A DNA stretch of 64,000 bases. Origin: Limonium bicolor. Lineage: Eukaryota; Streptophyta; Magnoliopsida; Caryophyllales; Plumbaginaceae. The notes beneath the pieces were generated by a model. It was given only the letters and a program-made list of their open reading frames with translations, did not search any database and was not told where the DNA came from. Location: contig CM041780.1 of assembly GCA_023374045.1 (NCBI GenBank), positions 173,605,339 to 173,669,338 of the forward strand, written 5' to 3'. How positions within the stretch are numbered: position 1 is the stretch's first letter; each line of letters opens with the position of its first letter. Both the position numbers and the translations under genes were made by a program. This document shows positions 19,998 through 31,000 of this stretch, piece after piece.

Positions 19998-22723
19998 CTT
20001 TTTCCCTTAGGAAGTTTAACAAGAATCCATGTTTTATTTTCTTCAAGGGCTTTAAGTTCGACATCCATGGCGGCTCTCCACTCGGGATATTGAACAGCAA
20101 TGCGGTATGAAGAGGGTTCGAGAGGACACTTCATTTGAACCTGAGAACACAACACTTTAGAAGGAGTGAAATCAGTAATAGAATTTAGAGAGGGGAAAAG
20201 ATTGGGCTTGGAATTTTTAAGCCTGGTGGATAAAAGACATGTGAATGGGTCTTTTCCAACACTGTTACACTCGTAATCCTCTAAATGATTAGGGGCGCGT
20301 CTCACTCTGGTGGAGCGACGAGGATTGGGCAGCCCAATGTACTCCGAAGAGTTTTGGTGAACCTGATCATTGGTAGTCGGAATATCTGCAGGAGTGTCCT
20401 GGTCAGAAATGACTTGGTCCGTATCGCTTGGTGGGTGTGATGGAGGATGGGCCGATGAATGATCTCCTTCGGTGGGTTCAATTTGATCATCGGGAGTGAT
20501 GGACGTGTTTTCGTCAGAATTATCAGCCCTTCCCTTAGCTGGACCAGACTCGATAATATCTTCATAAAGAGAATCATTGTCGTGGTCTTCATGAGAAGAG
20601 ACGGGGAAAGTGGGAGGTGTGGGCTGGGCTGATCCATCGGTTTGAGAGGCCCGATCCTGCAAAGGGAAACTTTCTTCAAAGAAAGTTAAATCCCTGCTTG
20701 TGATAACTTTGTTTTCATTGAGTAGAAGGACCCGATGTCCTTTCTTGTAAAGTCCTGGACCAAGATACACTCCCTTGTGACCACGGGTATCAAACTTGCT
20801 TCTGTTGACTGCGGGTCCAGTGTGATAAACCAGGCAGCCGAAAGTTTTGACACTACTAAAATCAGGTGGAGAACCATACAAATATTCGTAGGGGGAAAGA
20901 CCATTCAAAGTAGAAGAAGGCAATCTATTGATAAGAAAAGTAGCCATAAGAACACTCTCACCCCAAAAGGTAATGTCAAGACCGGATTGAAAAAATAATG
21001 CGCGGGCAGTCTCAAGCAAATAACGATGTTTTCTTTCAACAACTCCGTTTTGTTGCGGAGTATAAACACATGTGGTTTGATGCAAGATACCCTTTTTATG
21101 AAAGAAATCTTGTAAGGTTTTTGAAGTGCCCAATTCATAAGCATTGTCGGAACGAACAACTTTAACAAACTTATCAAACTGCCGTTCAATCATGTTTATA
21201 AAATTCTCTATATGCTGCGATGCATCAGATTTAAATTTCATGAGGATGACCCAAGTACATCTACTAGCATCATCAACAATAGTTAAAAAATACCGATTAC
21301 CGTCGTGATTAGTAATAGAGCACGGCCCCCAAGTGTCGACATGAATAAGATCAAAGCAGCATTTGGATCTATTATTGGAACGAGAAAATGGTAACCTATG
21401 GCCTTTAGCTCTAAAGCATATATCACAAATGAAATTGTCGGGTATTTCACTTCTGTTTACAATGCCCATTTGAACCATCTTATTTAAAGGAGGGTGACCC
21501 ATCCTTTTATGCAACATCATCACATGAGAATTACAGGAATAAGCAAAACCAACAGATTTATCACTATTACAGCCATCAGAAAAACCGCACAGCATTCTAT
21601 TATCAAGAAAGTAAAGCCCATCCCTTTGATGCCCAATGCGCCATTTATTCTTCCAAGTATGGGCCTGAAAATAACAGGCATCAGAATCAAAAGAAACAAT
21701 GCCATTGTTCTGCTGAGCTAATTTACTAACAGATGCAAGAGACAATTTAAAACTTGGGACATGGAGAACATTCTCTAGTTTAAAACGGCCTGTAAGCAAA
21801 GTAGTGCCTGTAACATTAACAGCTTCAGCATGACCATTAGGCAATGTAACATAGCTAACATCAGCAGTTGGTTTCTTATTGCTAAGTAAAGTTTCATCAC
21901 CACTCAAATGCTCACTAGCACCGGAGTCTAACAACCACTGATGACTAGTATGTTTATGAAAAGAATTATTGCATTTAAGATAGACAATACCTGCAAATTG
22001 TGACTCACTTCTGCTGCATGACACACTATTACTAGCAACATTCTTATCAGAAATCTTCCCCGACTGCTCAAGCAAACTGCAAAGCTTAGTCAATTTATCA
22101 ACATTCGATGCAGACAGACCTTTCATTCCTTCTTTCTTGCCAACGGAATTCACAGAGGAGGTATTTCTTGACCCCTTCCACCAATCTGGATATCCACAAA
22201 TCTCAAAACATCCATTCTTGAGGTGGCCTGTTTTCCCACAGTGAGTACAAACGCTTGTGCTCTTTCTAGCAGCATTGTCCTTTCTGGATCTATTCCTTTC
22301 ATTAAAACTTACTTCTGTTCTGCTAGTGTTGTTTGCAAAGGACATGCTAGGGGTTTCATTCTCTCCCTTTCCCTTAATTCGCTGCCTCTCCTCTTGGAGT
22401 ATTATGGCATAAGCCGAATCTAAACTAGGAAGTGGTTTCTTCATGAGAAGATTTCCCCTCACATTAATAAAATCCTCACGCAACCCTAACAAGAACTGAA
22501 ATAACTTTTGATTCTCGGCATGCTTAGCAGTTTTCTCACTGTAACCACAAACGCAAGTGTCGATGTTTGTCATTGCAGATATATCATCCCAGATACTAGT
22601 CAATTTCGTAAAGTATTCAGTGACAGAAGAGTTTCCCTGCTCCATTTTCGACAGATCACGATTAAGCTCAAATAACCTAGTTCCGTCGATTTGGTCATAC
22701 CTCCGTATGAGACGTTTCCACAT
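19853..22723 (-). CDS. Copia-2 gag (C-terminal part), protease and integrase
   Basis: A 956-residue open frame. It begins in mid-gag at the CACTA insertion, so its Met is an internal residue. Visible: the capsid segment RRYDQIDGTRLF, a CCHC zinc knuckle CTHCGKTGHLKNGC (159-172), protease LLDSGASEHLSG (D266), integrase zinc finger H405, H410, C433, C436, and integrase core D463 (HVDTWGPC), D526 (RSDNAYE) and E563 (NGVVERKH). Gag and pol are continuous in one frame here, with no stop between them, unlike Copia-1. The end (LPKGKRCIT) is where the frame slips into the RT segment. Confidence 0.93.
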   Translation of the reverse strand: MWKRLIRRYDQIDGTRLFELNRDLSKMEQGNSSVTEYFTKLTSIWDDISAMTNIDTCVCGYSEKTAKHAENQKLFQFLLGLREDFINVRGNLLMKKPLPSLDSAYAIILQEERQRIKGKGENETPSMSFANNTSRTEVSFNERNRSRKDNAARKSTSVCTHCGKTGHLKNGCFEICGYPDWWKGSRNTSSVNSVGKKEGMKGLSASNVDKLTKLCSLLEQSGKISDKNVASNSVSCSRSESQFAGIVYLKCNNSFHKHTSHQWLLDSGASEHLSGDETLLSNKKPTADVSYVTLPNGHAEAVNVTGTTLLTGRFKLENVLHVPSFKLSLASVSKLAQQNNGIVSFDSDACYFQAHTWKNKWRIGHQRDGLYFLDNRMLCGFSDGCNSDKSVGFAYSCNSHVMMLHKRMGHPPLNKMVQMGIVNRSEIPDNFICDICFRAKGHRLPFSRSNNRSKCCFDLIHVDTWGPCSITNHDGNRYFLTIVDDASRCTWVILMKFKSDASQHIENFINMIERQFDKFVKVVRSDNAYELGTSKTLQDFFHKKGILHQTTCVYTPQQNGVVERKHRYLLETARALFFQSGLDITFWGESVLMATFLINRLPSSTLNGLSPYEYLYGSPPDFSSVKTFGCLVYHTGPAVNRSKFDTRGHKGVYLGPGLYKKGHRVLLLNENKVITSRDLTFFEESFPLQDRASQTDGSAQPTPPTFPVSSHEDHDNDSLYEDIIESGPAKGRADNSDENTSITPDDQIEPTEGDHSSAHPPSHPPSDTDQVISDQDTPADIPTTNDQVHQNSSEYIGLPNPRRSTRVRRAPNHLEDYECNSVGKDPFTCLLSTRLKNSKPNLFPSLNSITDFTPSKVLCSQVQMKCPLEPSSYRIAVQYPEWRAAMDVELKALEENKTWILVKLPKGKRCITCRGCIAPSTKQMVPSIDTKLVWSFADSHKRKERIFMKLSLRLSR

Positions 22724-22724
22724 A

Positions 22725-24885
22725 CACTACAAAAAAACATGTTTTAGCTACCGATAAATTGCTACTATGCATATATTGGTATCTAAATTGGAAAATTGCT
22801 ACTGATTTTTGATGTTATTAACAAAGTGGTTGCTTTTGTGCTACCACAACAACAATGGTAGCTAAACTTTTAGCCAGTAGCTAAATGTCTACCGCCTTAC
22901 AAGATTGCTACCATCAATAGTAGCTATTTTATCTTTCATTCCGATAGTTTTAGTAAAAGTAATTTTGCTACCAATATCGGTAGCTAAATTAATGAATTGC
23001 TACTACTTGGTTAATGCTAATTCAATCATGGTAGTTATTATGCTACTATTTGAGCAACGGTAGCAAAAAGATTCTAATCAATAGCTAACTAGTTACTATC
23101 TTAAAAGTTGCTACGACCATGTAGATAAGAGAAATTATGAAATTGCTACTAAAACTTGATTATGGTTGCTATAGTGCTACTATTTTGGCTATGATAGCAA
23201 ATATTTTTAACAAGTAACTAAATTGCTACTATCTTAAGTTTCAAAATTGCTACCGACTAATAATGCCGATGAAATTTCAGTTGATATTGTGCTAGAATAT
23301 AAGAAATGATAGCTAATATTCGTTAGAATTAATAAAATTATTATTGTCTTATAACTTAAACGTGTGAATACTACATAATTCATAATACTAACCTATATTG
23401 CTGCTACCATAGTGGATATATTATCTTCTTATATAAATATTTTATTTTTTATAGTTTTTTCAATATAGTACTTTAGTATATTTTACTTCATACCTTTTAA
23501 CTACCGAAATTTAAATAGAATTTTAAGTAAAAAAAAATTTCTAATTCATGAAAATTAATTAAAACTATATACCACTACAAGAATTCATTTATCATACAAG
23601 ATATATGTAACATAAATATTTTTGATACTTATAATATTTTTAATTTTCAAAGTATCGCACGTATTAATAAATTATAAAATAGAGTACATGTAATAATAAT
23701 TTAAACTAGTACATATGTTGGTTAAAATTTACAAAATTAATATAAATTAGTTGTCAAAATAATTTAAATTAGTAAATGATATATTTGTATATAAATTTTA
23801 AAATTTGTGCAGTTTTTATACATTTTACTATATAATTCTTTTAGTTTACAAAAATCACATAAATGAGTAAAATATAAAAATACAATAAATAATAACAATT
23901 TAAATTAGTTGATGGTTAAAATTTGCAAAACAAATACAAACTATAAATATAATTTATAAATGTTTAAAGATTTTGTAAATTTATATATATGTTTAGTTTT
24001 TAGTTTTATACAATTTTAAGCCAACATACACTTTTATATTTATTATTTTTACTGTACAAAATTAATATTGTAATATTATGTAAATTAAAATATCAACATC
24101 TTTTTATTAATTTTTACATATCCAAGGTTTGGTCATATCTCGATCAAAATTTTGATTTATATTTAGAGTATCAAACATTCAATATATACATGTAGTATGT
24201 ATATATGTTGTGAATAACTATCATGGCTCAATGGTTAAGGTAATAGTTATCCTGCCCACACGTCGCAGGATCGATTCCTGATGTGTGCACATTTTTAAGC
24301 GCACTAGTCTGAATTAATTATACCATTGGTATGAGGTTTGTTTACCCATACGTTCGATCAAGGTGGTCAGAGATGATATATTCAATACGTCGCGGGTCGG
24401 GTTTGATCCTTGATGTGTGCCCCAAGAATCGTCAGGCCGCACGCACATGGCTTAGTAGAGAACCAACACATGTGTGAATATAATACTGCCACACTATATT
24501 GGTTGCAAATTTTTTAATGCAACTACTAAAGTTGGTATCTAAAAAGAATTTATGCTACTGAATTTATTGGTAGCAAACAAAGTAAAGCTACCACACATAA
24601 TCAGTAGTAAAATTACTACCAGAAGAAAGACCAGTGACAAAATTGCTACCATAAGAAAGATCAGTGACAAAATTGCTACCATAAGAAAGAGCAGTGGCAG
24701 TGTGGCAGCAAAATTGCTACCAACCAGAAAACGGTAGCGAAAATCAATTTCGCCACCAAGGGTTTACCCACCGCCAAACTCCGGTAGCAAATGAACAAAA
24801 GCGGTAGCCCGTTCTATTTGGATACCAATTTCATTATTATCGCTACCAATTGCGTCGGTAGCAAACTAGCCTTTTTCTTGTAGTG
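22725..24885. mobile_element. Non-autonomous CACTA element (CACTA-1) inside Copia-2 gag
   Basis: Starts CACTACAAAAAAACATG and ends CTTTTTCTTGTAGTG, inverted CACTACAAGAAAAA-type termini. The flanks are ATA at 22722-22724 and 24886-24888, the 3-bp duplication expected of CACTA (En/Spm) elements. Subterminal regions at both ends are packed with TTGCTACC/GGTAGC motifs, probable transposase binding sites. The 2.1-kb interior is very AT-rich and encodes no TNPD- or TNPA-like protein, so it depends on a transposase in trans. Removing it with one ATA restores the gag reading frame at that point. Confidence 0.93.
24224..24290 (+). other. tRNA-like remnant within CACTA-1
   Basis: TGGCTCAATGGTTAAGG resembles a pol III A box and AGGATCGATTCCTG resembles a B box, about 45 bp apart. 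A second, weaker B-box-like segment GGGTCGGGTTTGATCC follows near 24397-24412. The stems do not form a convincing cloverleaf, so this is more likely a tRNA pseudogene or SINE head than a working tRNA gene. Confidence 0.35.
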
Positions 24886-24888
24886 ATA

Positions 24889-25286
24889 TCGAAGGCGGTA
24901 GAGCAGGAAACAAGACTATCTCCTATACTAGTTTCTACAGAGGCAAGGATCCAAGAACGTACCAGCCCGTCGCACCGATCCCACGCATCTCTGCGATTTT
25001 TGGCAACCTTCAACTTCTTCAAAGTACCGTCAATCATCTTTATCTTGTTTTTCGCCAGCAAATAGATCTCTATCTTCTTCTTCCAATTCTGGAATCCGCC
25101 TTTTCCGTCAAATTTCGTGGAAGTAAGTTGGACTCCAGGAGTTTCTGAATTCGAGACCAGTAACGGATCTGAATCGTAGCGTCATTTAATTCTCTTCTTG
25201 TCGGTCGCCTCTTCTTCTTCAATTTCTGAAGAATCTTCTTCGTTGTCGTGAGCGTCATCTTCCTCTTCATCAGATTCCGACGCCAT
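24889..25286 (-). pseudogene. Copia-2 gag, N-terminal part
   Basis: The likely gag start is the ATG at 25284-25286 (MASESDEEED), giving an acidic N-terminus. A frameshift after KKRIK ends that frame. The following sequence continues in two other frames, including WKKKIEIYLLAKNKIK and then RDAWDRCDGLVRSWI at about 24965-25010, which is typical Copia capsid sequence. It runs into the CACTA-1 junction, on the other side of which gag resumes. At least two frameshifts plus the insertion make this a pseudogene. Confidence 0.8.
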
Positions 25287-25319
25287 TTGTGAGGATTAGG
25301 GTTAACCGCGGTCGTTACC

Positions 25320-25331
25320 GCTCTGATACCA
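25320..25331 (-). other. Primer-binding site of Copia-2 (tRNA-Met)
   Basis: The minus strand reads TGGTATCAGAGC directly inside the 5' LTR, the standard initiator-tRNA primer site. Confidence 0.92.
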
Positions 25332-25602
25332 TGTACGATTTGATTCGGGAGAAGGGAAATCGTGGAGGAGAAGACGAATCGAGAAGGAGGAAGTCGACGA
25401 GAAGTCGAGAGCGATAGAACTGAAAAGAGAGAAAGAAATGAATCTGTATATTTTCTATTCTGTATTACAAGCTTACAAAGACGAGAATAGAGGACCCGAA
25501 TATAAACTTCAACTAAGGAACGTTGTTAAACGTCACTAAAGAACTAATGACCGTTGATAAACGGTCAAGGGGCAAAAGAGTAAAAACTATACTATCCTAA
25601 CA
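25332..25602 (-). repeat. 5' LTR of Copia-2
   Basis: 271 bp, partner of 18293-18559, with one substitution and four one-base indels between them. Followed on the right by the GAAAA duplication. Confidence 0.92.
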
Positions 25603-25607
25603 GAAAA

Positions 25608-26082
25608 TCTCCATCGATCATTTTACAACATGCAACTAGCTAATTATGTTTTAGTATTAATTGTCGATTCTACTTCCTTGTTTTCGGTTGTCGTTGACCT
25701 TTCTTCTCTTCGCCATTTTCGACCACAAATCAGTTGTCTTCGAGCCCCACTCTAAGCAATCATGGACAACTTCCCTACTATTGAGCACCATTCAAATAGT
25801 AGAATCCGCTTGTTACCTTGCAAGCAAGTGATCCTCTCAAAATCCTTATATGTTGAAACACTTAAACAAAAACATTAAACATAAAAGGATAGTTTGTTAT
25901 CATCAATATCGTAAGGAACTTGACCTAACAAAGTCAATGTCTAACTTAGGTCTTTCAACCTTTTATCTTCCACTAGGTGGGGCGTTTGAATGATAGATGA
26001 ACTAGTCAAGGTTTTAGCGATGGGAAGCTCAATCGAGTTCCCTTTAATGAAGTTCTTAGTCCGTGTGACCAGCTCGTCGTAG
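25608..26082. other. No gene called
   Basis: Mixed sequence between Copia-2 and a Gypsy gag remnant. No intact frame or element end was recognised. The right part may be further decayed Gypsy sequence on the minus strand. Confidence 0.35.
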
Positions 26083-26374
26083 GACTTAAGGGGCCGTCAC
26101 AGCCAGTTCCCTTACGATCTTGATTTCGGTCAAGCCTTGTCGACTGGCCGAGATGATGACTAAGTCTTCGTGTTCATCAACCTTTGTGACAGAATTACGG
26201 AACCACTTGGTGTACCCTTTGACATCCTTGTGCGGGTGCTGGTGCGTCCCTATGGGGTCGGCATATGTCTTTTTGATCCATTTCTCAGTCGTGAAGTGGT
26301 CCATGAAGAGCCGTGACAGTTGTTTGAAGCTGTGAATGGATTTATTTGTTTGGCATATGAACCACGTGAATGCT
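26083..26374 (-). pseudogene. Gypsy-type Gag fragment
   Basis: The minus strand encodes a retrotransposon gag (capsid) segment. It has SFKQLSRLFMDHF, then a KKT...HPHKDVKGYTKWFRN region and VDEHEDLVIISASRQGLTE, in the order seen in plant Tat/Retand-type Gag proteins. Its N-terminal side is cut at 26374, exactly where the large outer LTR element begins, so that element inserted into an older Gypsy gag. No other part of this older element is clear within the window. Confidence 0.6.
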
Positions 26375-27672
26375 TGTTAGAGAAATTACTACCATAAGTA
26401 GTAAAACCTAGTTATAATGGGCAAGTGCACCCAGTTCACTGTAATAAAACAAGTGTCGTATCCATAAGGAAATTGGTTTCTAAATCCCAAGATTCGGTAT
26501 CTTAGTAAAGTGCAATAAAAATTGTAAATGGGGGTTTAGCCCGAGGCAAGCTTGGTTGTATGTAAACAAGGAAACAATAAAAATAGTAAATTAAGTGGTT
26601 GATTGGAATGAATGAAGAAGTACTCTTGGATAGTGGGTATCACCTAAATTGTTCAATTACACTCATAAACACACCTCAATTTAGTTGCCTATTAGAGCTA
26701 AATCATGATTATTGAAATTTTGGACTAATCAATTCTCACCTAATTAATCATACTCCCTAATTCAAGGAAAGCTAGAGTCACTAGGTAGCATTAAAACCAA
26801 GCTCTTAGCAACAACCCTAACATTACACTTCCCTAAATCTAGAGCAATGCAAGTTGGGGTTTATCCCTAAATTCCTAATTTCTAGCTCAAATCCTAATTT
26901 CACTAAAAATTACAAGAAATGCCATGAGTGATCAATCCAAGACATTATCGAAGCTTCAATGAAGATAAATCAACTATATTAAATGAGGTAAGTTTTCAAG
27001 CTACATAAAAGCATTTAAGGTTCAAATCCCATCTTAGAGGACAATCGAAAACTACTCAAACATAGAGAGCAGTAGAGTAGAAAGAGAGTGAGTGAGAAGA
27101 AGCCATTGGTGGTGGTGGGAAGCTTGGGGAAGATGAGCTTTTCCTTCTCTTCTTCATATTCTTTTCTCCTCAAAATTACCTCTTTCTTGTTTCAGAGTGT
27201 AGAATAGAGAATGAGTAAATGTATCCAGAGTTTCCAGTTTTTAAAACTGTGTTCTGGGCAAAATTCCGTTCCGACCACCCCATAGGGGCGGGCCGGACCA
27301 GAAAGAAAAACTCTTGAGAAACCCGACCGCCCCGTAGGGGCGCTCTAGACTAGAAGCAAAAATTCAGCTTGCGACCGCCCTATAGGGGCGGTCCTCTGGG
27401 TAGGTCTTCACCAGAAACCATCTTTCTACACCGAAATCGTCCCCATTTGACCCATTGTCCTTGACACACTCCTCATGGCAATAAAGCGTGGCCACAATGT
27501 CTTGAGAGTCTCCTAAATCCTCCTAAAGTGAGCTTTTGCCTAAATTAAAACCAACATTGTATAAGTTCACCTATACTAACGAAATGCTCTATAAAGTGGT
27601 TAAATAGGTCAATAGTTGCATGAAATCAAGGTACATAAAGACCCGATAATTACAATATTTCACCATTTATCA
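26375..27672 (-). repeat. 3' LTR of the outer element
   Basis: About 1298 bp, plus-strand TGTTAGAGAAATTAC to CCATTTATCA. It matches 62531-62775 and 63859-64000 with obvious divergence. Next to it the minus strand reads AAGTGTGGAGGAGT, a polypurine tract (27673-27686). Within the LTR, three imperfect units of about 50-60 bp built on GACCGCCCCATAGGGGCG lie at about 27270-27395, each a small palindrome. Confidence 0.85.
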
Positions 27673-28074
27673 ACTCCTCCACACTTATCTATTTGCTTGT
27701 CCTCAAGCAAAACTAGGAACCACATGAAGGAGGAATATTTTAAGCAAGCAAGTGTTCAAATGAATTCTTGGCTAGTTGTGAACAAAAAGGGTGGAAAAAT
27801 TCATGAGGAGTGCAAACCAACCTAATCATGGTGACAAAGGTGTGCCTAGGGAAAATAAAAAGATAGAATTTTGGGGCATGATCTAGAGTGCTTCAAAGTT
27901 CTTAAAGGTTATGGAACTTGGATAGATTTTACCATGGCCAACTTCTCTCAATAATGGGCATTAAGGATAAACAAAGGAAAATAGAGATTTACATTTGGTT
28001 CACTTTTGCAACAAGAGATGAGGAGAAGATATTGAGGCGTTTTTCATTTGCATTCAAGATCACTAAACTCTCAT
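27673..28074 (-). other. Outer element: polypurine tract and 3' untranslated region
   Basis: Begins with the polypurine tract on the minus strand and continues as internal non-coding sequence of the outer element (TTGCTTGTCCTCAAGCAAAA near 27693 is a small palindrome). It stops at 28074, where the CTCAT target duplication of the nested Gypsy element begins at 28070. No coding frame recognised. Confidence 0.6.
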
Positions 28075-31000
28075 TCAAATACCCCTAACCTTTAAATAAT
28101 TAAATGATGATAAATAAGTATTATTTAGGGGATTATTAAACTCTAATAAAAGTATATAAACACTTGGGCGTTAAAACGCACCTAAACTCCTTAAGGTAAA
28201 AAACGAGCGTTAAAGCCCGACCTTAAGCTAACCAAGTTATATAAGCTATAAAACTCATACGAAGTTAATCAAAGATCATATTATGACCTATAGAACACAA
28301 GTCCTCAGTTAGAGCTGAGTAAAAATACAATATGTCCGGGAGTTCCCTTAAGGGCCCCTTAAGGCCCGAAAGTCCCAGAAATACTTTATTAAATAAATTA
28401 AAGCATTACACTTCATTCTAAATACACAATAACACTTTAATGAACATTTAAGATGAAGTTATCAAGATAAATTCTCAGTTAAAGACAAAGTTCTTGGAGG
28501 TTCCCGATGAGGGCCCCATAAACCCCTGGGAGTGCCCCGGAGAGGTACCGAAGTGGCACAAACTCCAATATAAATCATTCTAAGAGTTCCTACCATAATA
28601 TTCATTATTACAAAGAGGGTTCTTGAGCTACTTTCTCAAAAATAAACAAAGTGCTCGGACGAATTTCTTAACGCTCCTTTTTGCCCCGGGAGTGTCCCGT
28701 TAGCCCGGAAATTGAGTTACAAGTTGTTATAACCCCATATAACTTAATATAACACCTTAACATATTATTATTGACTATAAACAATGTCAATAAACAATTG
28801 GAACTCATAGCGACTAATTAATTTCCAGAAAATTCTTAAAGCACAAAAACGCACCTTCGGGTGTCACAAAAACGCGTTCTACGCAATTGCCTTGAAGTTT
28901 TTGAGGAGCCACGATTTGATAATATTAAAAGGGGATAAATTGACCATCTAAATCAATTAATGCCAGTACTAAATTCATAGTACAAGTGGGGGCGATTTTT
29001 GGTTCAAAAAGGTACCTAAAATCAGCATTTTTACCTTAAAACTTTCACCTTTACCATGATGTATATGTACGTTAAAAGCTGGAAACTATTACAAATATTA
29101 GTATGATCTTAGTAAAATATAGTGAACAAAAATCAAATTAAAAATCAATCCCATTTGGCCTCTATATGGGGCGCCATTCTTTAGGGTCTGTTTTGACTAG
29201 ATTTTACTTCAAAAATTGCCTTATGGATGATGACTCACTTAGCATGTACCATGTGATAATATGTCAATTTAAATCAGTCAAATGGACCTCCATTTCAGAT
29301 TTCCCCTACAAGAAAACAATGAAGATTAGCTTATATTAAGATAATGGGATTAAAATGCAAATCTAGTCATACTTTTGACTAGGCAATTAAACAAAGAAAA
29401 CAAGTTGCTCCATTCGCATGTGATTGCCGATTTGAATCAGGAAAAGGGGGAGTATGATTGCTACTAAATTAATCAAATGGAACATGTACCTAACTAGCAT
29501 TATCTCTTGTTCAAAACAAACCAAAACCAACTTGTCTCTTATGGCACATGGTGGCCGATTTCAACAAAGAAGAAAAGGTGTATATGCCTTATTAAAATCA
29601 AGCTAAAATACCTACCTATCTAGCCATGTCCTAACGCCTTCAATCAGCAAGAGTCCAATGCCTATGTTCAGTCCATATGGCCGATTTTTACAAGGGAAAA
29701 GAAGGCAATTATAACATGTTAGTCACCTTAGGAAATAAAAGAAATACCTACCTATCTTGCTCTTTGTCTTCTTCTTTCAAATTGTCAAAGTAAGCTCCAT
29801 TATTTCCTTATAGCCAGCCGTAAGTCTAGTCCAATTAAGAGACTCTGGAGCTAAATAATGAAGTCAAATAAAACAAGACAAAGACATTAAATAATGACAT
29901 GTGACATACCAATTATTCCCATCTTGATTCAGCCTTGTCTTGCCTTAATACCCTACGTAAGCTTGTCATTCTTTCCTTGCCCATTTCACCGAATTGGTAA
30001 GCATCCTCTTGCTCTCTCTTTTCTTCTTCCTTTGCTAAGTTAATTTCTTAGAGCTTCTAAGCTCCATTAATGGTGTTTTAAGTTCTAACACCATTTTAAT
30101 GTAATTTCCTAGTTAAATCTCCTAAGACTTGAAGTAAGAAATCACCTAGCAACTTCTACAATTTTCGCCAAGCATAAGAGTTCCAAGGAGGTTCCTAGAT
30201 TCAACAACAACACAAGGAACAACAAAATCAAGTTAAGGTATAATTTTGTGTGTTGAAAATCCTAATTAATTACTTAAGCAATTTTTTAAAATTAAGAGCT
30301 TCTAAATCCATATTCTCTTCATTATTTCATGAAGGAAACTTGGATCTACAATCATCCCAAGGTGTTTCAAAAATACCTTGTTAAATTCCTAAGGTAAACT
30401 CTTGCAAAATTACTACAAATATTATTTATAAATTCCTGTTAGAAGTCTAACAAATGGATCTCCTACATATGTACAAGGAAGCCGAAATACCTTCATCAAA
30501 ATAGCATTTGAAGAGCTTGGAATTCAAGGAGAAATCAAGTACAAGAATTGTCTTGATTTAAGGAGTAAGTTATATAATTAAGATTTATTAAGCTTAAGTT
30601 TGTTTTAAGCTTCAAACTTTGGTATAAAAATTATGTATAACTTCTAATTATATTAGGCCGAAAAACATTGGATTAAAATGTCAAGAAAATAGTTTATAAC
30701 ATATAAGGTAAGATTATTACCTTAAGGTATATATTTATGTCACCAAAAATTTATTAAGATACATAAAAGTTCAAACCGAATACTCTAGGGATAAAATGTT
30801 CTATTTTGAGTTTATAATAATTCTAAGTCATTAACATAATTTTTAGAAGTGTTATATGGCTTATATACATTAATATGTATTTATTATAAGGTTTGAATCA
30901 AGTTTTAAAACCATATGGTAAAACATAATTAAAGCCGAGAACAATATGTGATGTTTGGTGAATTTTGAAATATATATAAGTGTATTAACTTATATTATAA

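Larger units (their letters stand above)
18288..25607 (-). mobile_element. Copia LTR retrotransposon (Copia-2), split by a CACTA element
   Basis: A full Copia element on the minus strand flanked by GAAAA (18288-18292 and 25603-25607). LTRs are 267 and 271 bp with TG..CA ends and differ by one substitution and four single-base indels. The tRNA-Met primer site and polypurine tract are intact. The coding region is more damaged than in Copia-1: several frameshifts, and a 2161-bp CACTA element inside gag. Internal order is gag, protease, integrase, reverse transcriptase, RNase H. Confidence 0.95.

Noticed and set aside
24224..24290. Functional tRNA gene
   Set aside because: The A- and B-box-like segments are imperfect and the acceptor, D and anticodon stems do not pair convincingly.
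26083..26304. Plant mobile domain gene
   Set aside because: On closer reading the order SFKQLSRLFMDHF then YTKWFRN then ISASRQGL fits a Gypsy Gag capsid better.
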